From Rhodanobacteraceae bacterium ZG21-1 (lineage in GTDB: Bacteria; Pseudomonadota; Gammaproteobacteria; Xanthomonadales; Rhodanobacteraceae), in the NCBI GenBank assembly GCA_021390615.1, contig JAJEJU010000025.1, positions 1,488,001-1,552,000 on the forward strand: DNA of 64,000 nt, read 5' to 3'. The notes below the pieces were generated by a model. That model did no database searches and was not told where the DNA came from. It saw only the letters and a program-made list of their open reading frames with translations. A program made the translations under genes and the position numbers. Below, piece after piece: positions 7,928 to 17,668 of this stretch. Every line of letters begins with the position of its first letter. The stretch's first letter is position 1.

Positions 7928-9457
7928 CCATGCGCTGGGATTGAGCGCCGCTTCCTGCACCAGCGTGGTTGCGCCGAGCAGCACGCCGACGACGGCCAGG
8001 AAGCGTTCTTCCACGGTCGGGATCGCCGCCGCGGCCCGTCCGCCGAGCCAGCCGAGCAGCAGGTAACCCACGCAGGGCAGCTCGAACAGGCCGAGCGGAA
8101 AATCGCGATAGCGGCCGTCCCACACCATCAGCATGTCGTAGTAGATCAGCGCGAACAGCCAGGCGCTGCGCAGCCATCGCCAGTTCGCCGAGACCGGCGC
8201 GTCACCGGCTTCGCACAGCAGGCCGACCATGCGGCGCGCCAGGCCCAGCGCGGTCAGCAGGGCGCACACGCAGGCGCTGACCGAAACGGTCCACTCCCAC
8301 AGGTTGTCGCAGGCGTAGGCCAGCTGCCGTGCCTGCCACGCCAGCGCGAGGCCGCTGGCGGCACCGGCCAGCAGCAGCGCCAGTGCGGCTCGATGCGGCG
8401 GGCGCTGGCGACGCCAGCCACCCATCAGCAGGAACAGCGCCGCGCCGGCCGCGCCGGCCAGCCAGCCCAGCCACCATTGCGGAATCTCGACGACCGGCCC
8501 CTGCATGGCGAACTTCGGTCGCGCCTGCACGTCGAAGATGCCCCAGTAGCCGCCCACCGTGCCTTCCTGCGCGCGCTTCCACGGCTGGTCGAAGGCCTCG
8601 ATCACGTTGTACGGCATGTCGACCGTGCCGGCGTAGCGCAGGAATTCGCGCAGATAACGCGCCTCGTTGACCAGGGTCGCGCTGGTCGCGTGGCGCGGCC
8701 GTCCGGCACTGGGCCAGCCGGTCTCGCCGATCATCACGCGCATGCCCGGAAAGGCCTGGCGCACGTGCTCGTAGACCGCGGCGACGTGCTCGACGGCGTG
8801 CTCCGGCGGCACCGGATCGTCTTCCCAGTACGGCAAGATGTGGATGGTCAGATAGTCCACCGAGCCGGCCAGCTCGCGGTACTTCAGCCAGTACTCCCAC
8901 ACGTCGGCATAGGTCACCGGCACGCTGACCGCGCCGCGCACCCGGCGGATGTAGGCGGCCAGCGCGTCCGGCCTCAGCTCGCCGCGCAGCAGCACCTCGT
9001 TGCCCACCACGATGCCGCGCAGCGCCTGCGGATGCGCGCGCGCGGTGGCGATGCCGCGGCGCACCTCGTGCTCGTTCGCTACCGGGTCGCTGCTCAGCCA
9101 GATGCCCATGATGACTTTCATGCCGTAGCGCTCGGCGATCGCCGGCACCGCATCCAGGCCATGCGCCTGGGAATAGGTGCGCACGCAATCGAAGCGCTGC
9201 GACAGCGCGCGCAGGTCGGCATCGATGCGCTGCGGATCGACGACCGCCTCGGGGTTGTACGGCGTTTCGCCAGGCATCCGGAACGGCGCGTAGGAGACAC
9301 AGGCGATCCGCGCGGTGGGCGCGTCGGGCAGCGACACCGGGCGGCCGGCGCGCCACCACCAGGCGGCACCGGCCAGCACGGCCAGCGCCAGACACAGCCA
9401 GACGAGGCCGCACGCACGGCGACGGTCGAGGGTCGGATCGCTGGTCGATGCTGGCAT
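7841..9457 (-). CDS. Membrane-anchored glycoside hydrolase family 17-like beta-glucanase
   Basis: 538 aa. One N-terminal membrane segment (GLVWLCLALAVLAGAAWWW) is followed by a TIM-barrel domain of about 310 residues and then by six or so C-terminal membrane helices. Two acidic motifs match GH17: VVGNEVLLR with the proton-donor Glu, and MIGETGWPSAG with the nucleophile Glu. Family members with this layout act on beta-1,3- or beta-1,2-glucans in the periplasm, including cyclic or osmoregulated glucans; which one is inference. The C-terminal coding region overlaps the convergent small membrane-protein gene by 87 bp. Confidence 0.82.
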   Translation of the reverse strand: MPASTSDPTLDRRRACGLVWLCLALAVLAGAAWWWRAGRPVSLPDAPTARIACVSYAPFRMPGETPYNPEAVVDPQRIDADLRALSQRFDCVRTYSQAHGLDAVPAIAERYGMKVIMGIWLSSDPVANEHEVRRGIATARAHPQALRGIVVGNEVLLRGELRPDALAAYIRRVRGAVSVPVTYADVWEYWLKYRELAGSVDYLTIHILPYWEDDPVPPEHAVEHVAAVYEHVRQAFPGMRVMIGETGWPSAGRPRHATSATLVNEARYLREFLRYAGTVDMPYNVIEAFDQPWKRAQEGTVGGYWGIFDVQARPKFAMQGPVVEIPQWWLGWLAGAAGAALFLLMGGWRRQRPPHRAALALLLAGAASGLALAWQARQLAYACDNLWEWTVSVSACVCALLTALGLARRMVGLLCEAGDAPVSANWRWLRSAWLFALIYYDMLMVWDGRYRDFPLGLFELPCVGYLLLGWLGGRAAAAIPTVEERFLAVVGVLLGATTLVQEAALNPSAWLWLGLNLAMGLAVGRGWWRGRRLLTQQA

Positions 9458-9664
9458 GCCGTTCCGTGATCGCTGGCGGGCTGAAAGCGAGCAAGCTTAG
9501 CAGGCGCCCGCATGCGAAGCCTGGGAACGCAGCGATGCAGCCCACCGAGCATCGCCTGGCGACGCAGCCGGGATGGCTCGCCGGTGAACCGCCGGCGGCC
9601 GCGTCGGCAGCCGCGCCACGGGCATGAATTACACTGGGCGGGACTTGCCCGGAGGAATTGCTTC

Positions 9665-11749
9665 ATGGACGCATGCGCGCAGCCGCCACGCCTGTTCCGA
9701 CGCCTGCTCGCGGTGACCGCGGGCTGGCTGCTGGCCGGCACGCTGGTGGCTCAGGCCGCTGCGCCCGGCACGCCGACGCAGCCTGACGAGGCCCAGCGCG
9801 CAGCCTTCCGCCAGGCCTACGCGGCCGCCCAGCAGGGTGGCGACGGCTGGCGCCAGCTCGCCGCCGGGCTGCAGAACTATCCGCTCTATCCCTACCTGGA
9901 AGCCGCCGCGCTGACCCACGACCTGCGCCAGCTCAACCGCGCGCCGGTGCAGGAATATCTGCAGACCTATCCGGACATGATTCCGGCCAACGACCTGCGC
10001 CGCGATTTCCTGCTCGAGCTGGCGCGCCGGCAGGACTGGAACGACTTCCTCGCGCTGTACCGACCCGGCCTGGGCGACGCGCTGAGCTGCGATGCTCTGC
10101 AGGCGCGCCTCAGCCAGGGCGGCAAGCTCGATTTCGACAAGGACCTGGCCGCGCTGTGGAGCAAGCCCAACCTGCCCGACGCCTGCGACGACGTGCTGCA
10201 GGCCGCGCGCAAGCAGGGCCTGCTGACGCCGGCGCGGCTGTGGGCGCGCATCGATCGCGCCACCGAGGCCGGCAAGGGCGGCACCGTCGCCCAGCTCGCC
10301 GGCTGGCTGCCGGCCAGCGATGCGGTGGTTGCGGAGCGCTACGCGCAGGCGCTCCGCGATCCCGCTTCCGCCGTCGCCAGCGCCAGCGCCTGGCCCGACA
10401 CCGCGCGCTCGCGCCAGGCCGCCGCGCTGGCCCTGCAGCGACTGGCGCGCCGCCAGTCCGCCGCCGCCGACAACGCCTGGCAGCAGCTGCAGCATCGGCT
10501 CGCCTTCACCCCGGCGCAGCGCGACGGCATCCTGCAGTCGCTGGCCGTGTTCCACGCCACCGACTTCGATGAAACCTCGCTGGAGCGGCTGATCGCCCTG
10601 CCTGCCTCCGCGCAGAACGACAGCACGCGCGAGTGGCGCGTGCGGGTGGCGCTGGCGCAGCAGGACTGGCATGCCGTGATCGCAGCGATCGCGGCGATGC
10701 CGGCAAGCCAGCAGAACGATGCCGAGTGGCGCTATTTCCGCGCCCGCGCGCAGGGTCAGCTCGGCCACGCCGCCGAGGCGAAGCGGCTGTATGCGACGCT
10801 GGCCGGCGAGCCGGGCTATTTCGGCTTTCTCGCCGCCGACCGGCTCGGCAGCGGCTACGCGATCTGCCCGCTGACCCTGGCCGAGAACCCGCAGCGCGAG
10901 CAGGCCCTGCTGGCGATGCCGGGGCTGCGGCGCGCGTTCGAACTCTATGCAGTAGGTCTGCCCCGGCTGGCCCGGCGCGAATGGGCGCTGGCCCTGGACG
11001 GCGCCGATCCGGAAACCCTGCAGCAGGCCGCCGCGCTGGCCTGGCGCGAGGGCTGGTACGACCGCTCGGTGTTCGCCTTCAACAGCGGCCGCGCGCTGCG
11101 CTACTACGAGCAGCGCTTCCCGCTGCCGACCGAGGACGGCGTCGAGCAGCAGTCGAAGCAGGCCGGCATCGACCCGGCCTGGGCCTACGGCATCCTGCGC
11201 GTCGAGAGCGCCTGGGTCACCGACGCGCGCTCCGGCGCGGACGCCCGCGGCCTGATGCAGCTGCTGCCGGATACCGCCGCGCAGGTGGCGCGCCGCAGCG
11301 GCCTGGGCTGGAGCGGCGGCGACAGCCTGTACGACCCCGCGGTCAACGTCAGCCTGGGCACGCGCTACCTGGCCCAGCTGGCCGAGCGCTTCAACGGTTC
11401 GCCGTGGCTGGCCAGCGCCGCCTACAACGCCGGCCCGGTCAAGGTGGAACAGTGGCTGGATGCGCACGGCTCGCTGCCGCCCGACCTGTTCGTCGCCAGC
11501 ATGCCGTACAAGGAAACCCGCGAATACGTGGCACGCGTGCTGGCCTTCAGCGTGATCTACGACTGGCGCATGCACGGCGACGCCCTGCCGCTGAGCTCGC
11601 GCATGCCGGCGATCGGAACCAGCTATAGCCTTCCAGACGTCCATACGTCCCGACTTGGGGTAACCTGTCCGGCAGGCGAGACGTCGGTCGCGCCGGTTGC
11701 TCCGACCTCCTCGGCCTCCTCGGCGGGTGACGTCGACGTCGCGCACTGA
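9665..11749 (+). CDS. slt: Soluble lytic murein transglycosylase
   Basis: Periplasmic enzyme of 694 aa that cleaves the MurNAc-GlcNAc bond to form 1,6-anhydro ends. A signal peptide (LLAVTAGWLLAGTLVAQA) is followed by an alpha-superhelical ring of about 450 residues and a C-terminal SLT domain. The catalytic Glu is in GILRVESAW, followed by RGLMQLLPDTA, VNVSLGTRYL and SAAYNAGP, all hallmarks of Slt70. The ATG at 9665 has GGAGG just upstream. It is divergent from the GH17 gene, and the NDUFA9-like gene starts 16 bp after it. Confidence 0.95.
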   Translation: MDACAQPPRLFRRLLAVTAGWLLAGTLVAQAAAPGTPTQPDEAQRAAFRQAYAAAQQGGDGWRQLAAGLQNYPLYPYLEAAALTHDLRQLNRAPVQEYLQTYPDMIPANDLRRDFLLELARRQDWNDFLALYRPGLGDALSCDALQARLSQGGKLDFDKDLAALWSKPNLPDACDDVLQAARKQGLLTPARLWARIDRATEAGKGGTVAQLAGWLPASDAVVAERYAQALRDPASAVASASAWPDTARSRQAAALALQRLARRQSAAADNAWQQLQHRLAFTPAQRDGILQSLAVFHATDFDETSLERLIALPASAQNDSTREWRVRVALAQQDWHAVIAAIAAMPASQQNDAEWRYFRARAQGQLGHAAEAKRLYATLAGEPGYFGFLAADRLGSGYAICPLTLAENPQREQALLAMPGLRRAFELYAVGLPRLARREWALALDGADPETLQQAAALAWREGWYDRSVFAFNSGRALRYYEQRFPLPTEDGVEQQSKQAGIDPAWAYGILRVESAWVTDARSGADARGLMQLLPDTAAQVARRSGLGWSGGDSLYDPAVNVSLGTRYLAQLAERFNGSPWLASAAYNAGPVKVEQWLDAHGSLPPDLFVASMPYKETREYVARVLAFSVIYDWRMHGDALPLSSRMPAIGTSYSLPDVHTSRLGVTCPAGETSVAPVAPTSSASSAGDVDVAH

Positions 11750-11765
11750 CTTCCGGAATCCGTCC

Positions 11766-12713
11766 ATGGCCACTCCCCAGCGCCTCGTCATCCTCGGCGG
11801 CACCGGCTTCGTCGGCAGCTGGCTGGTGCCCCGGCTCGCCGCCGACGGCCATCGCATCGTGCTGCTGTCGCGCAACCACACGCAGCGGCGCGCCCTGGCC
11901 GTGCTGCCCAATGTGCGCGTGCGCAGCGCCGACGTGCACGACGACCAGGCCTTGCGCCGCGAGCTCGAAGGCGCCGACGCGGTGATCAACCTGGTCGGCA
12001 TCCTCAATCCGCACGGTCGCCACAGCTTCCAGCGCGTGCACGTGGAACTGGCGCGCCGGCTGATCGAGGCCTGCCGCGCCGCCGGCGTCACCCGCCTGCA
12101 CCAGATGAGCTCGCTGAAGGCCGGCCAGGGACTCTCGCAGTACCTGAAGACGCGCGGCGAGGCGGAGGTGCTGGTCAAGCAGTCCGGGCTGGACTGGACG
12201 ATCTACCAGCCCAGCGTGATCTTCGGCCCGGGCGACGGCCTGGTCGGCCGCTTCGCCGAGCTGATGCGGCGCATGCCGGTGCTGCCGCTGGCGCGCGCCC
12301 GCGCGCGCATGGCGCCCACCTATGTCGGCGACGTCGCCGAGGCGATCGCGCGCTGCGTCGGCGATCCGCGCAGCGGCCAGCAGCGCGTCTACGAGCTGTA
12401 CGGCCCCGAGGTGCTGAGCCTGGGCGAGATCGTGCGCCGGATCCGCGACGTAGCCGGGCTGCGCACACGCATCCTGCCGCTGCCCGACGGCCTCGGCCGG
12501 CTGCAGGCGCAGTTCGCCGAGCTGCTGCCCGGCAAGCCGTTCTCGCTGGACAACTTCCGCTCGCTGCGCACCGATTCGGTCGGCAAGAACGACGGCTACG
12601 CCGCGCTCGGCATCGTGCCGCAGCCGTTCACGCCGTGGCTGCCGGCGCTGCTGCACCCGCCGGCCCGCCAGCGACGGCTGGACCGGGCGCGCGCCGCGCC
12701 GCGCGCCAACTAA
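11766..12713 (+). CDS. NAD(P)-binding oxidoreductase of the complex I NDUFA9-like family
   Basis: 315-aa atypical short-chain dehydrogenase. The Rossmann glycine motif is LGGTGFVGSWL at residues 10-20, with NLVGILN, QMSSLKAG and TIYQPSVIFGPGDG as the later family signatures; the classical YxxxK is replaced, as usual in this group. Homologues are annotated as NAD-dependent epimerases or as relatives of the mitochondrial complex I accessory subunit NDUFA9. The substrate is unknown. The start is ATG 11766, 16 bp after slt. The C-terminus is basic (RQRRLDRARAAPRAN). Confidence 0.85.
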   Translation: MATPQRLVILGGTGFVGSWLVPRLAADGHRIVLLSRNHTQRRALAVLPNVRVRSADVHDDQALRRELEGADAVINLVGILNPHGRHSFQRVHVELARRLIEACRAAGVTRLHQMSSLKAGQGLSQYLKTRGEAEVLVKQSGLDWTIYQPSVIFGPGDGLVGRFAELMRRMPVLPLARARARMAPTYVGDVAEAIARCVGDPRSGQQRVYELYGPEVLSLGEIVRRIRDVAGLRTRILPLPDGLGRLQAQFAELLPGKPFSLDNFRSLRTDSVGKNDGYAALGIVPQPFTPWLPALLHPPARQRRLDRARAAPRAN

Positions 12714-12962
12714 AGTCCGAGCCAACGCCGCCGCGGCTAGCATCGGCATGCTCGACGGGCGGCCGGCCGGCCCGGCGGATTTCTCGCTGCCGCGCGGCAC
12801 GGCAGCGGCGCTTCCCTGCTCTTTGCGAAGCGCATGCTGCGCATCCGCCCGAACATTGCGGAGCCGCCTGCCGGGCGCGGGCCGCTCGATGGCTGTCGAC
12901 GGCACGATCACCAGCAGCATGCGGCATCCCGGCCATCGCGCCGCGCATGGCAGAATCCGCGC

Positions 12963-14192
12963 ATGCGTACTTATCTCGTTGGCGGCGCCGTCCGCGACCA
13001 ACTGCTGGGCCGGCCGGTGGCCGATCGCGACTACGTCGTGGTCGGCGCCACGCCCGAACAACTGCTGGCCCAGGGCTATCGCCCGGTAGGCAAGGATTTC
13101 CCGGTGTTCCTGCACCCAGATAGCGGTGAGGAATATGCGCTGGCGCGCACCGAGCGCAAGAGCGGACGCGGCTACCACGGCTTCGCCTTCCAAACAGATG
13201 CCGAGGTGACCCTGGAACAGGACCTGGCGCGGCGCGACCTCACCATCAACGCGATCGCGATGGACGAGCACGGCGTCCTGGTCGATCCCTACGGCGGCGT
13301 GGTGGATCTCGAGCGGCGCGTGCTGCGCCACGTGTCGCCCGCCTTCGTGGAAGACCCGGTACGCCTGTTGCGGGTGGCGCGCTTCGCCGCGCGCTTCGCG
13401 TCGCTCGGTTTCCAGGTGGCCGAGGAAACCATGGCGCTGATGCGCGAGATGGTGCGCAACGGCGAGGTCGACCACTTGGTGGCCGAACGCGTGTGGGGCG
13501 AGACGCGCAAGGCGCTGACCGAGGCGCGCCCCTCCGCCTTCGTGCGCACGCTGCGCCACTGCGGTGCGTTGGCCGTGCTGTTCCCCGAGCTGGACGCGCT
13601 GTACGGCGTGCCGCAGCGCGCCGAATTCCATCCCGAGATCGACTGCGGCGTGCACCTGGAGATGGTGCTGGACATGGCCGCCCGGCTGGCGCCTGGCGAC
13701 GACCTGGTCGGCTTCTGCGCGCTCTGCCACGACCTCGGCAAGGCGCTCACACCAAAAGACGTGCTGCCCCGCCACATCGGCCACGAACAGGCCGGCGTGG
13801 CGCCGCTGCGCGTGCTGGCGCAGCGCCTGAAGGTGCCGGCCGAGCATGCCGCGCTGGCCGAGGCGGTGTGCCGCGAGCACCTCAACGCGCACCGCGCGTT
13901 CGAGCTGAAGCCGGCCACCGTGCTGAAGCTGCTGAATGCGCTGGATGCTCTGCGCCGGCCGGCGCGGCTGGACACGTTCCTGCTTGCCTGCGAGGCGGAC
14001 AAGCGCGGCCGCCTCGGCCACGAGCAGGACGCCTATCCGCAGGCCGCCTATCTGCGTCAGGCGCGCGACGCGGCGGCCTCGATCAGCGCCGAGGCCTTCC
14101 TGGCCCGCGGCCTGCAGGGGCCGGCGATCGGCCAGGCGATGGAACAGGCGCGCATCCACGCCATCGGCGAAGTGAAACAAAGTAACACTTGA
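12963..14192 (+). CDS. cca: Multifunctional CCA tRNA nucleotidyltransferase with HD domain
   Basis: Adds and repairs the 3'-terminal CCA of tRNAs. The 409-aa protein starts with the class II nucleotidyltransferase core: [19 protein letters not shown] includes the catalytic Dx[14 protein letters not shown] and [16 protein letters not shown] follow, the latter for base selection. The C-terminal HD phosphohydrolase domain is intact (HLEMVLD, then CHDLGKAL), as in bacterial Cca of the E. coli type with phosphatase and phosphodiesterase activity. The start is ATG 12963; 249 bp without a gene separate it from the previous ORF. Confidence 0.96.
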   Translation: MRTYLVGGAVRDQLLGRPVADRDYVVVGATPEQLLAQGYRPVGKDFPVFLHPDSGEEYALARTERKSGRGYHGFAFQTDAEVTLEQDLARRDLTINAIAMDEHGVLVDPYGGVVDLERRVLRHVSPAFVEDPVRLLRVARFAARFASLGFQVAEETMALMREMVRNGEVDHLVAERVWGETRKALTEARPSAFVRTLRHCGALAVLFPELDALYGVPQRAEFHPEIDCGVHLEMVLDMAARLAPGDDLVGFCALCHDLGKALTPKDVLPRHIGHEQAGVAPLRVLAQRLKVPAEHAALAEAVCREHLNAHRAFELKPATVLKLLNALDALRRPARLDTFLLACEADKRGRLGHEQDAYPQAAYLRQARDAAASISAEAFLARGLQGPAIGQAMEQARIHAIGEVKQSNT

Positions 14193-14276
14193 GCGGATTC
14201 CGCGTGTAAAGTCTGCGTCATCATTGCCGCGTCCGGCGCCTGCGCCGGTCGGCCCAGCCCCGGAGTCGCCCCGCCC

Positions 14277-16373
14277 GTGTTCGCCACGCTACCTTCTTCG
14301 CCGCCCTCATTGCGTCAGCGTTTCCGTCCGCTCTGGTGGCTGGGCATCCTTTATGTGGTGATCGGCGCGCTGACCCGCATCGTGCTGTGGAAGATGTCCG
14401 GCGCCAATGCGCCGCTCACCATCGGCAACCTGGCGTATGCCTTCGGCATCGGTCTGTGCTACGACCTGATCGCCCTGCTCTATCTGGCCTGGCCGATGCT
14501 GCTCTACCTGTGGCTGGCGCCGCCGCGCTTCTATGCCTCGCGCGCCGGCCAGTGGGTGCTGTACGTGCTGGCCCTGCTGCTGCTGTATGGCCTGCTCTTC
14601 GTCGCCGCGGCCGAGCTGGTGTTCTGGGAAGAATTCAGCGCGCGCTTCAACTTCATCGCGGTGGACTATCTGGTCTACACCACCGAAGTGATCGGCAACA
14701 TCCGCGAGTCGTATCCGATCGGACGCTGGCTGGGTTTCCTGGTGCTGGCCACCCTGCTGATCCTGCTGGTCACCCGGCGCGGGCTGCGTACGCGCGACAG
14801 CGGCACCAAGCTGCGCCGGCGCAGCAAGGTCGTGCTGGTCTGGCTGGTGCTCACCGTGCTCTCGGTGTTCGCGGTGAACGGCTCCGTCAAGGATCAGATG
14901 GCGAATGCCTACGTGAACGAGCTGGCCGGCAACGGCATCTACCAGTTCTTCGCAGCCTTCCGCAGCAACCACCTCGACTACGCGCGCTTCTACAAGAGCC
15001 TGCCGGACGAGCAGGCGTTCAAGCTGGTGCGCGAAGGCCTGCAGACGCCCGACGCCAGCTATGTCGGCACCGATCCGCACGACCTCACCCGCGAGATCCG
15101 CCACAGCGGCCCGGAACAGCACCTCAACGTAGTGCTGATCAGCGTGGAGAGCCTATCGGCGGACTTCCTCAAGACCTTCGGCGCCAGCCACGGCGAGATC
15201 ACCCCGCACCTCGACGCGCTGGTCGGGCAGAGCCTGTTCTTCGACCGCGTCTACGCCAACGGCACCCGCACCGTGCGCGGCCTGGAGGCGCTGTCGCTGT
15301 CGATCCCGCCGACGCCGGGCGACTCGCTGATCAAGGCGCACAACAACGAGAACCTGCTGACCCTGGGCGACATCTTCAACGACCACGGCTACCAGTCGGA
15401 TTTCGTCTACGGCGGCTACGGCTACTTCGACAACATGAATGCGTTCTTCAGCCACAACGGCTATCGCACGGTGGACCGCAGCGACATCCCGAAGAGCGCG
15501 ACCATCCACAGCGCCAACGTGTGGGGTGTGGCCGACGAGGATCTGTACACCCTCGCGCTGGGGCAGATGGACGAGATCCACCAGCAGGGCAAGCCGTTCT
15601 TCCTGCACATCATGACCACCAGCAACCATCGGCCGTTCACCTTCCCGGCCAACCGCGTGCCGCAGAAGAACGGCTCGCGCGAGGGCGCGGTGGCGTATAC
15701 CGACTGGTCGATCGCCGACTTCATCGAACGCGCGCGCGCCAAGCCGTATTTCGACGACACCGTGTTCGTGATCACCGCCGACCACGACGCCTCCAGCGCC
15801 GGCCGCAGCAGCGTGCCGATCAACCGCTACCACATCCCGCTGTGGATCTATGCGCCGAAGCACTTCCCGCCGCAGCGGATCAACCGGCTGATGAGCCAGA
15901 TGGACATCGCGCCGACCCTGCTCGGCCTGCTCAACTTCAACTACCGCAGCCGCTTCTTCGGCTACGACGTGCTGCGCGTCGAGCCCGGGCGCGAACGTGC
16001 CTTCCCCGCCACCTACGAGAAGCTCGGCTACCTGCATGGTGATCTGCTGAGCATCCTGGAACCGAAGCAGCGGGTGGAGCAGGTGCATCCCGACTTCGAC
16101 AGCGGCGACGCCACTCCGAACGTGCCGATCGACCAGTCGCAGGTCGATCAGGCGGTGGCGTACTACCAGGTGGCCGCTTATCTGTTCAAGCACGGCCTGC
16201 TGGTGCGCAAGCCGGCCGACAGCACCACGGTGACGCCGTTGACGCCCGCGGCCGCGGCCAGCTCGAGCACACCGGCAGCAAGTTCGAGTGCGCCGGCACC
16301 GAACGGCTCGAGCGCGGCGCCCGCCGGCACGGCGCCGGCACCGGCCAGCGCCTCGACCGCCGCCACGCCGTAA
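14277..16373 (+). CDS. LTA synthase/phosphoglycerol transferase-like membrane sulfatase-fold enzyme
   Basis: 698 aa. Five membrane helices in the first 200 residues are followed by a periplasmic alkaline-phosphatase-fold domain. The metal and nucleophile motifs of the LtaS/MdoB family are present: SVESLSADF (Glu), ANGTRTVRG (Thr nucleophile), and TADHDAS (Asp-His). In Gram-negative bacteria relatives transfer phosphoglycerol or phosphoethanolamine to glucans or envelope lipids; the acceptor here is not known. The start is GTG 14277. The last 45 residues are Ala/Ser/Pro-only low complexity, which is unusual for the family and may be a flexible periplasmic tail. Confidence 0.87.
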   Translation: MFATLPSSPPSLRQRFRPLWWLGILYVVIGALTRIVLWKMSGANAPLTIGNLAYAFGIGLCYDLIALLYLAWPMLLYLWLAPPRFYASRAGQWVLYVLALLLLYGLLFVAAAELVFWEEFSARFNFIAVDYLVYTTEVIGNIRESYPIGRWLGFLVLATLLILLVTRRGLRTRDSGTKLRRRSKVVLVWLVLTVLSVFAVNGSVKDQMANAYVNELAGNGIYQFFAAFRSNHLDYARFYKSLPDEQAFKLVREGLQTPDASYVGTDPHDLTREIRHSGPEQHLNVVLISVESLSADFLKTFGASHGEITPHLDALVGQSLFFDRVYANGTRTVRGLEALSLSIPPTPGDSLIKAHNNENLLTLGDIFNDHGYQSDFVYGGYGYFDNMNAFFSHNGYRTVDRSDIPKSATIHSANVWGVADEDLYTLALGQMDEIHQQGKPFFLHIMTTSNHRPFTFPANRVPQKNGSREGAVAYTDWSIADFIERARAKPYFDDTVFVITADHDASSAGRSSVPINRYHIPLWIYAPKHFPPQRINRLMSQMDIAPTLLGLLNFNYRSRFFGYDVLRVEPGRERAFPATYEKLGYLHGDLLSILEPKQRVEQVHPDFDSGDATPNVPIDQSQVDQAVAYYQVAAYLFKHGLLVRKPADSTTVTPLTPAAAASSSTPAASSSAPAPNGSSAAPAGTAPAPASASTAATP

Positions 16374-16381
16374 GCGAGATC

Positions 16382-16420
16382 GCCGATGCCTGCCGCGCTG
16401 AAGCGCAGGCAGGCATCGGC
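16382..16420. terminator. Strong hairpin after the LTA-synthase-like gene
   Basis: A 13-bp perfect inverted repeat (GCCGATGCCTGCC with its complement) encloses an inner GCGC-TGAA-GCGC hairpin, so 39 bases fold almost completely. It starts nine bases after the stop codon. No T-run follows on either strand, so it is either a Rho-assisted terminator or an RNA-stabilising 3' structure shared by the two convergent genes. Confidence 0.55.
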
Positions 16421-16630
16421 AGCTCGGCGGAGAGCGGCGCCTCACACCAGCTCGCTCAGCGACTCGGGCACGCCGGCATCAGCAAGGCCGGCGCTCGGGA
16501 TCGAGGCAGCCTGCGACGACAAGGCTTGTCGGCGCCTCACTCAGCTCGAAGGGCTGCGCCGATCGATGCCTTCGCAGCAAAGTCGTTTCCTTGAATGCCA
16601 CTTCACGCGCATGGCGAGCAGCCTGCGCCG

Positions 16631-17527
16631 CTAGGCTTGCGCGCAGACCTCGTGCACGCAGCCGCGCAGCCAGCGATGCGCCGGATCGGCATGCAGGCGT
16701 GGGTGCCACAGCATCGAGACGGTGATCTCGGGCACCGGCACCGGCAGCACGAAGCTGTGCAGGCCGGCGCGCAGATGACCGGTGTGCCGCTCCGGCACGC
16801 TGGCCACCAGCTCGGAGTTGCGCACCAGGGCCAGCGCCGTCGAGAAGCCGCCGACGATCGCGACCACGTTCCGCTCCAGGCCCAGCGGCTCCAGCACATG
16901 GTCGATCGGCCCCTTGGTCTCCGGCCCGCGCCGCGATACCAGCACGTGGCCGGCGGCGGCGTAGCGCGCCGCGCTCAGCTTGCCCCGGCTCAGCGCATGG
17001 CCGGCGCGCACCACGCCGATGAAGTGGTCGCGGAACAGCGCCTGGGCATGCAGCTCCGGCCCGGTCGAGGTGCCCACCACGCCGGTGTCCAGGTCGACGC
17101 CGCCATCGCGCAGCGGGGTATTGTCCTTGTCCGGTTTCGGCATGAAGCGCAGCCGCACGCCGGGCGCGTCGCGGGCCACCCGCGCCATCAGCGCGGCGCC
17201 GAAATTCTCCACGAAGCCGTCGCTGGTGCGCAGGGTGAAGCTGCGCACCAGCTGCCCGAGATCGAGCGTCTGGAGCGGACGCAGCGCCGCTTCCGCGCGC
17301 TCCACCAGGCCGGCGATCTGGGTGCGCAGCTCGAGCGCGCGCGGGGTCGGCACCAGGCCGCGGCCGGCCCGCACCAGCAGCGGATCGCCGGTGGCCGCAC
17401 GCAGCCGCGCCAGCGCGCGGCTCATCGCCGAGGGGCTGAGCTGCAGGCGCCGCGCCGCGCGTGCCACGTGCCCCTCGGCCAGCAGCACGTCGAGAGTGAC
17501 CAGCAGGTTCAGGTCGGGCCGGGACAT
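16631..17527 (-). CDS. LysR-family transcriptional regulator
   Basis: 298 aa. The N-terminal winged helix-turn-helix is typical: NLLVTLDVLLAEGHVARAARRLQLSPSAMSRALARLR is the recognition segment (residues 7-43), followed by the linker helix and a periplasmic-binding-protein-like effector domain. It is divergent from the MFS transporter at 17669, with 141 bp between the two starts, so it most likely controls that transporter and itself. The ligand cannot be told from sequence. Confidence 0.9.
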   Translation of the reverse strand: MSRPDLNLLVTLDVLLAEGHVARAARRLQLSPSAMSRALARLRAATGDPLLVRAGRGLVPTPRALELRTQIAGLVERAEAALRPLQTLDLGQLVRSFTLRTSDGFVENFGAALMARVARDAPGVRLRFMPKPDKDNTPLRDGGVDLDTGVVGTSTGPELHAQALFRDHFIGVVRAGHALSRGKLSAARYAAAGHVLVSRRGPETKGPIDHVLEPLGLERNVVAIVGGFSTALALVRNSELVASVPERHTGHLRAGLHSFVLPVPVPEITVSMLWHPRLHADPAHRWLRGCVHEVCAQA

Positions 17528-17668
17528 GCGCCGAAGCTAGCACAGCCGATGCGCAGGCATGGCGTTTCGCGCACGTATGGAATGCAGACGCCGCGCCTTC
17601 CGCCATGCCAAGCCGGGCACTACGTTTCCGGCATCGTTCCCCACGCGGGAAGCCCGAGTCGTCACGCC

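Noticed and set aside
16595-17668. Upstream extension of the MFS ORF (total 838 codons)
   Set aside because: This part is antisense to the LysR gene; the transporter's homologous start is the ATG at 17669.
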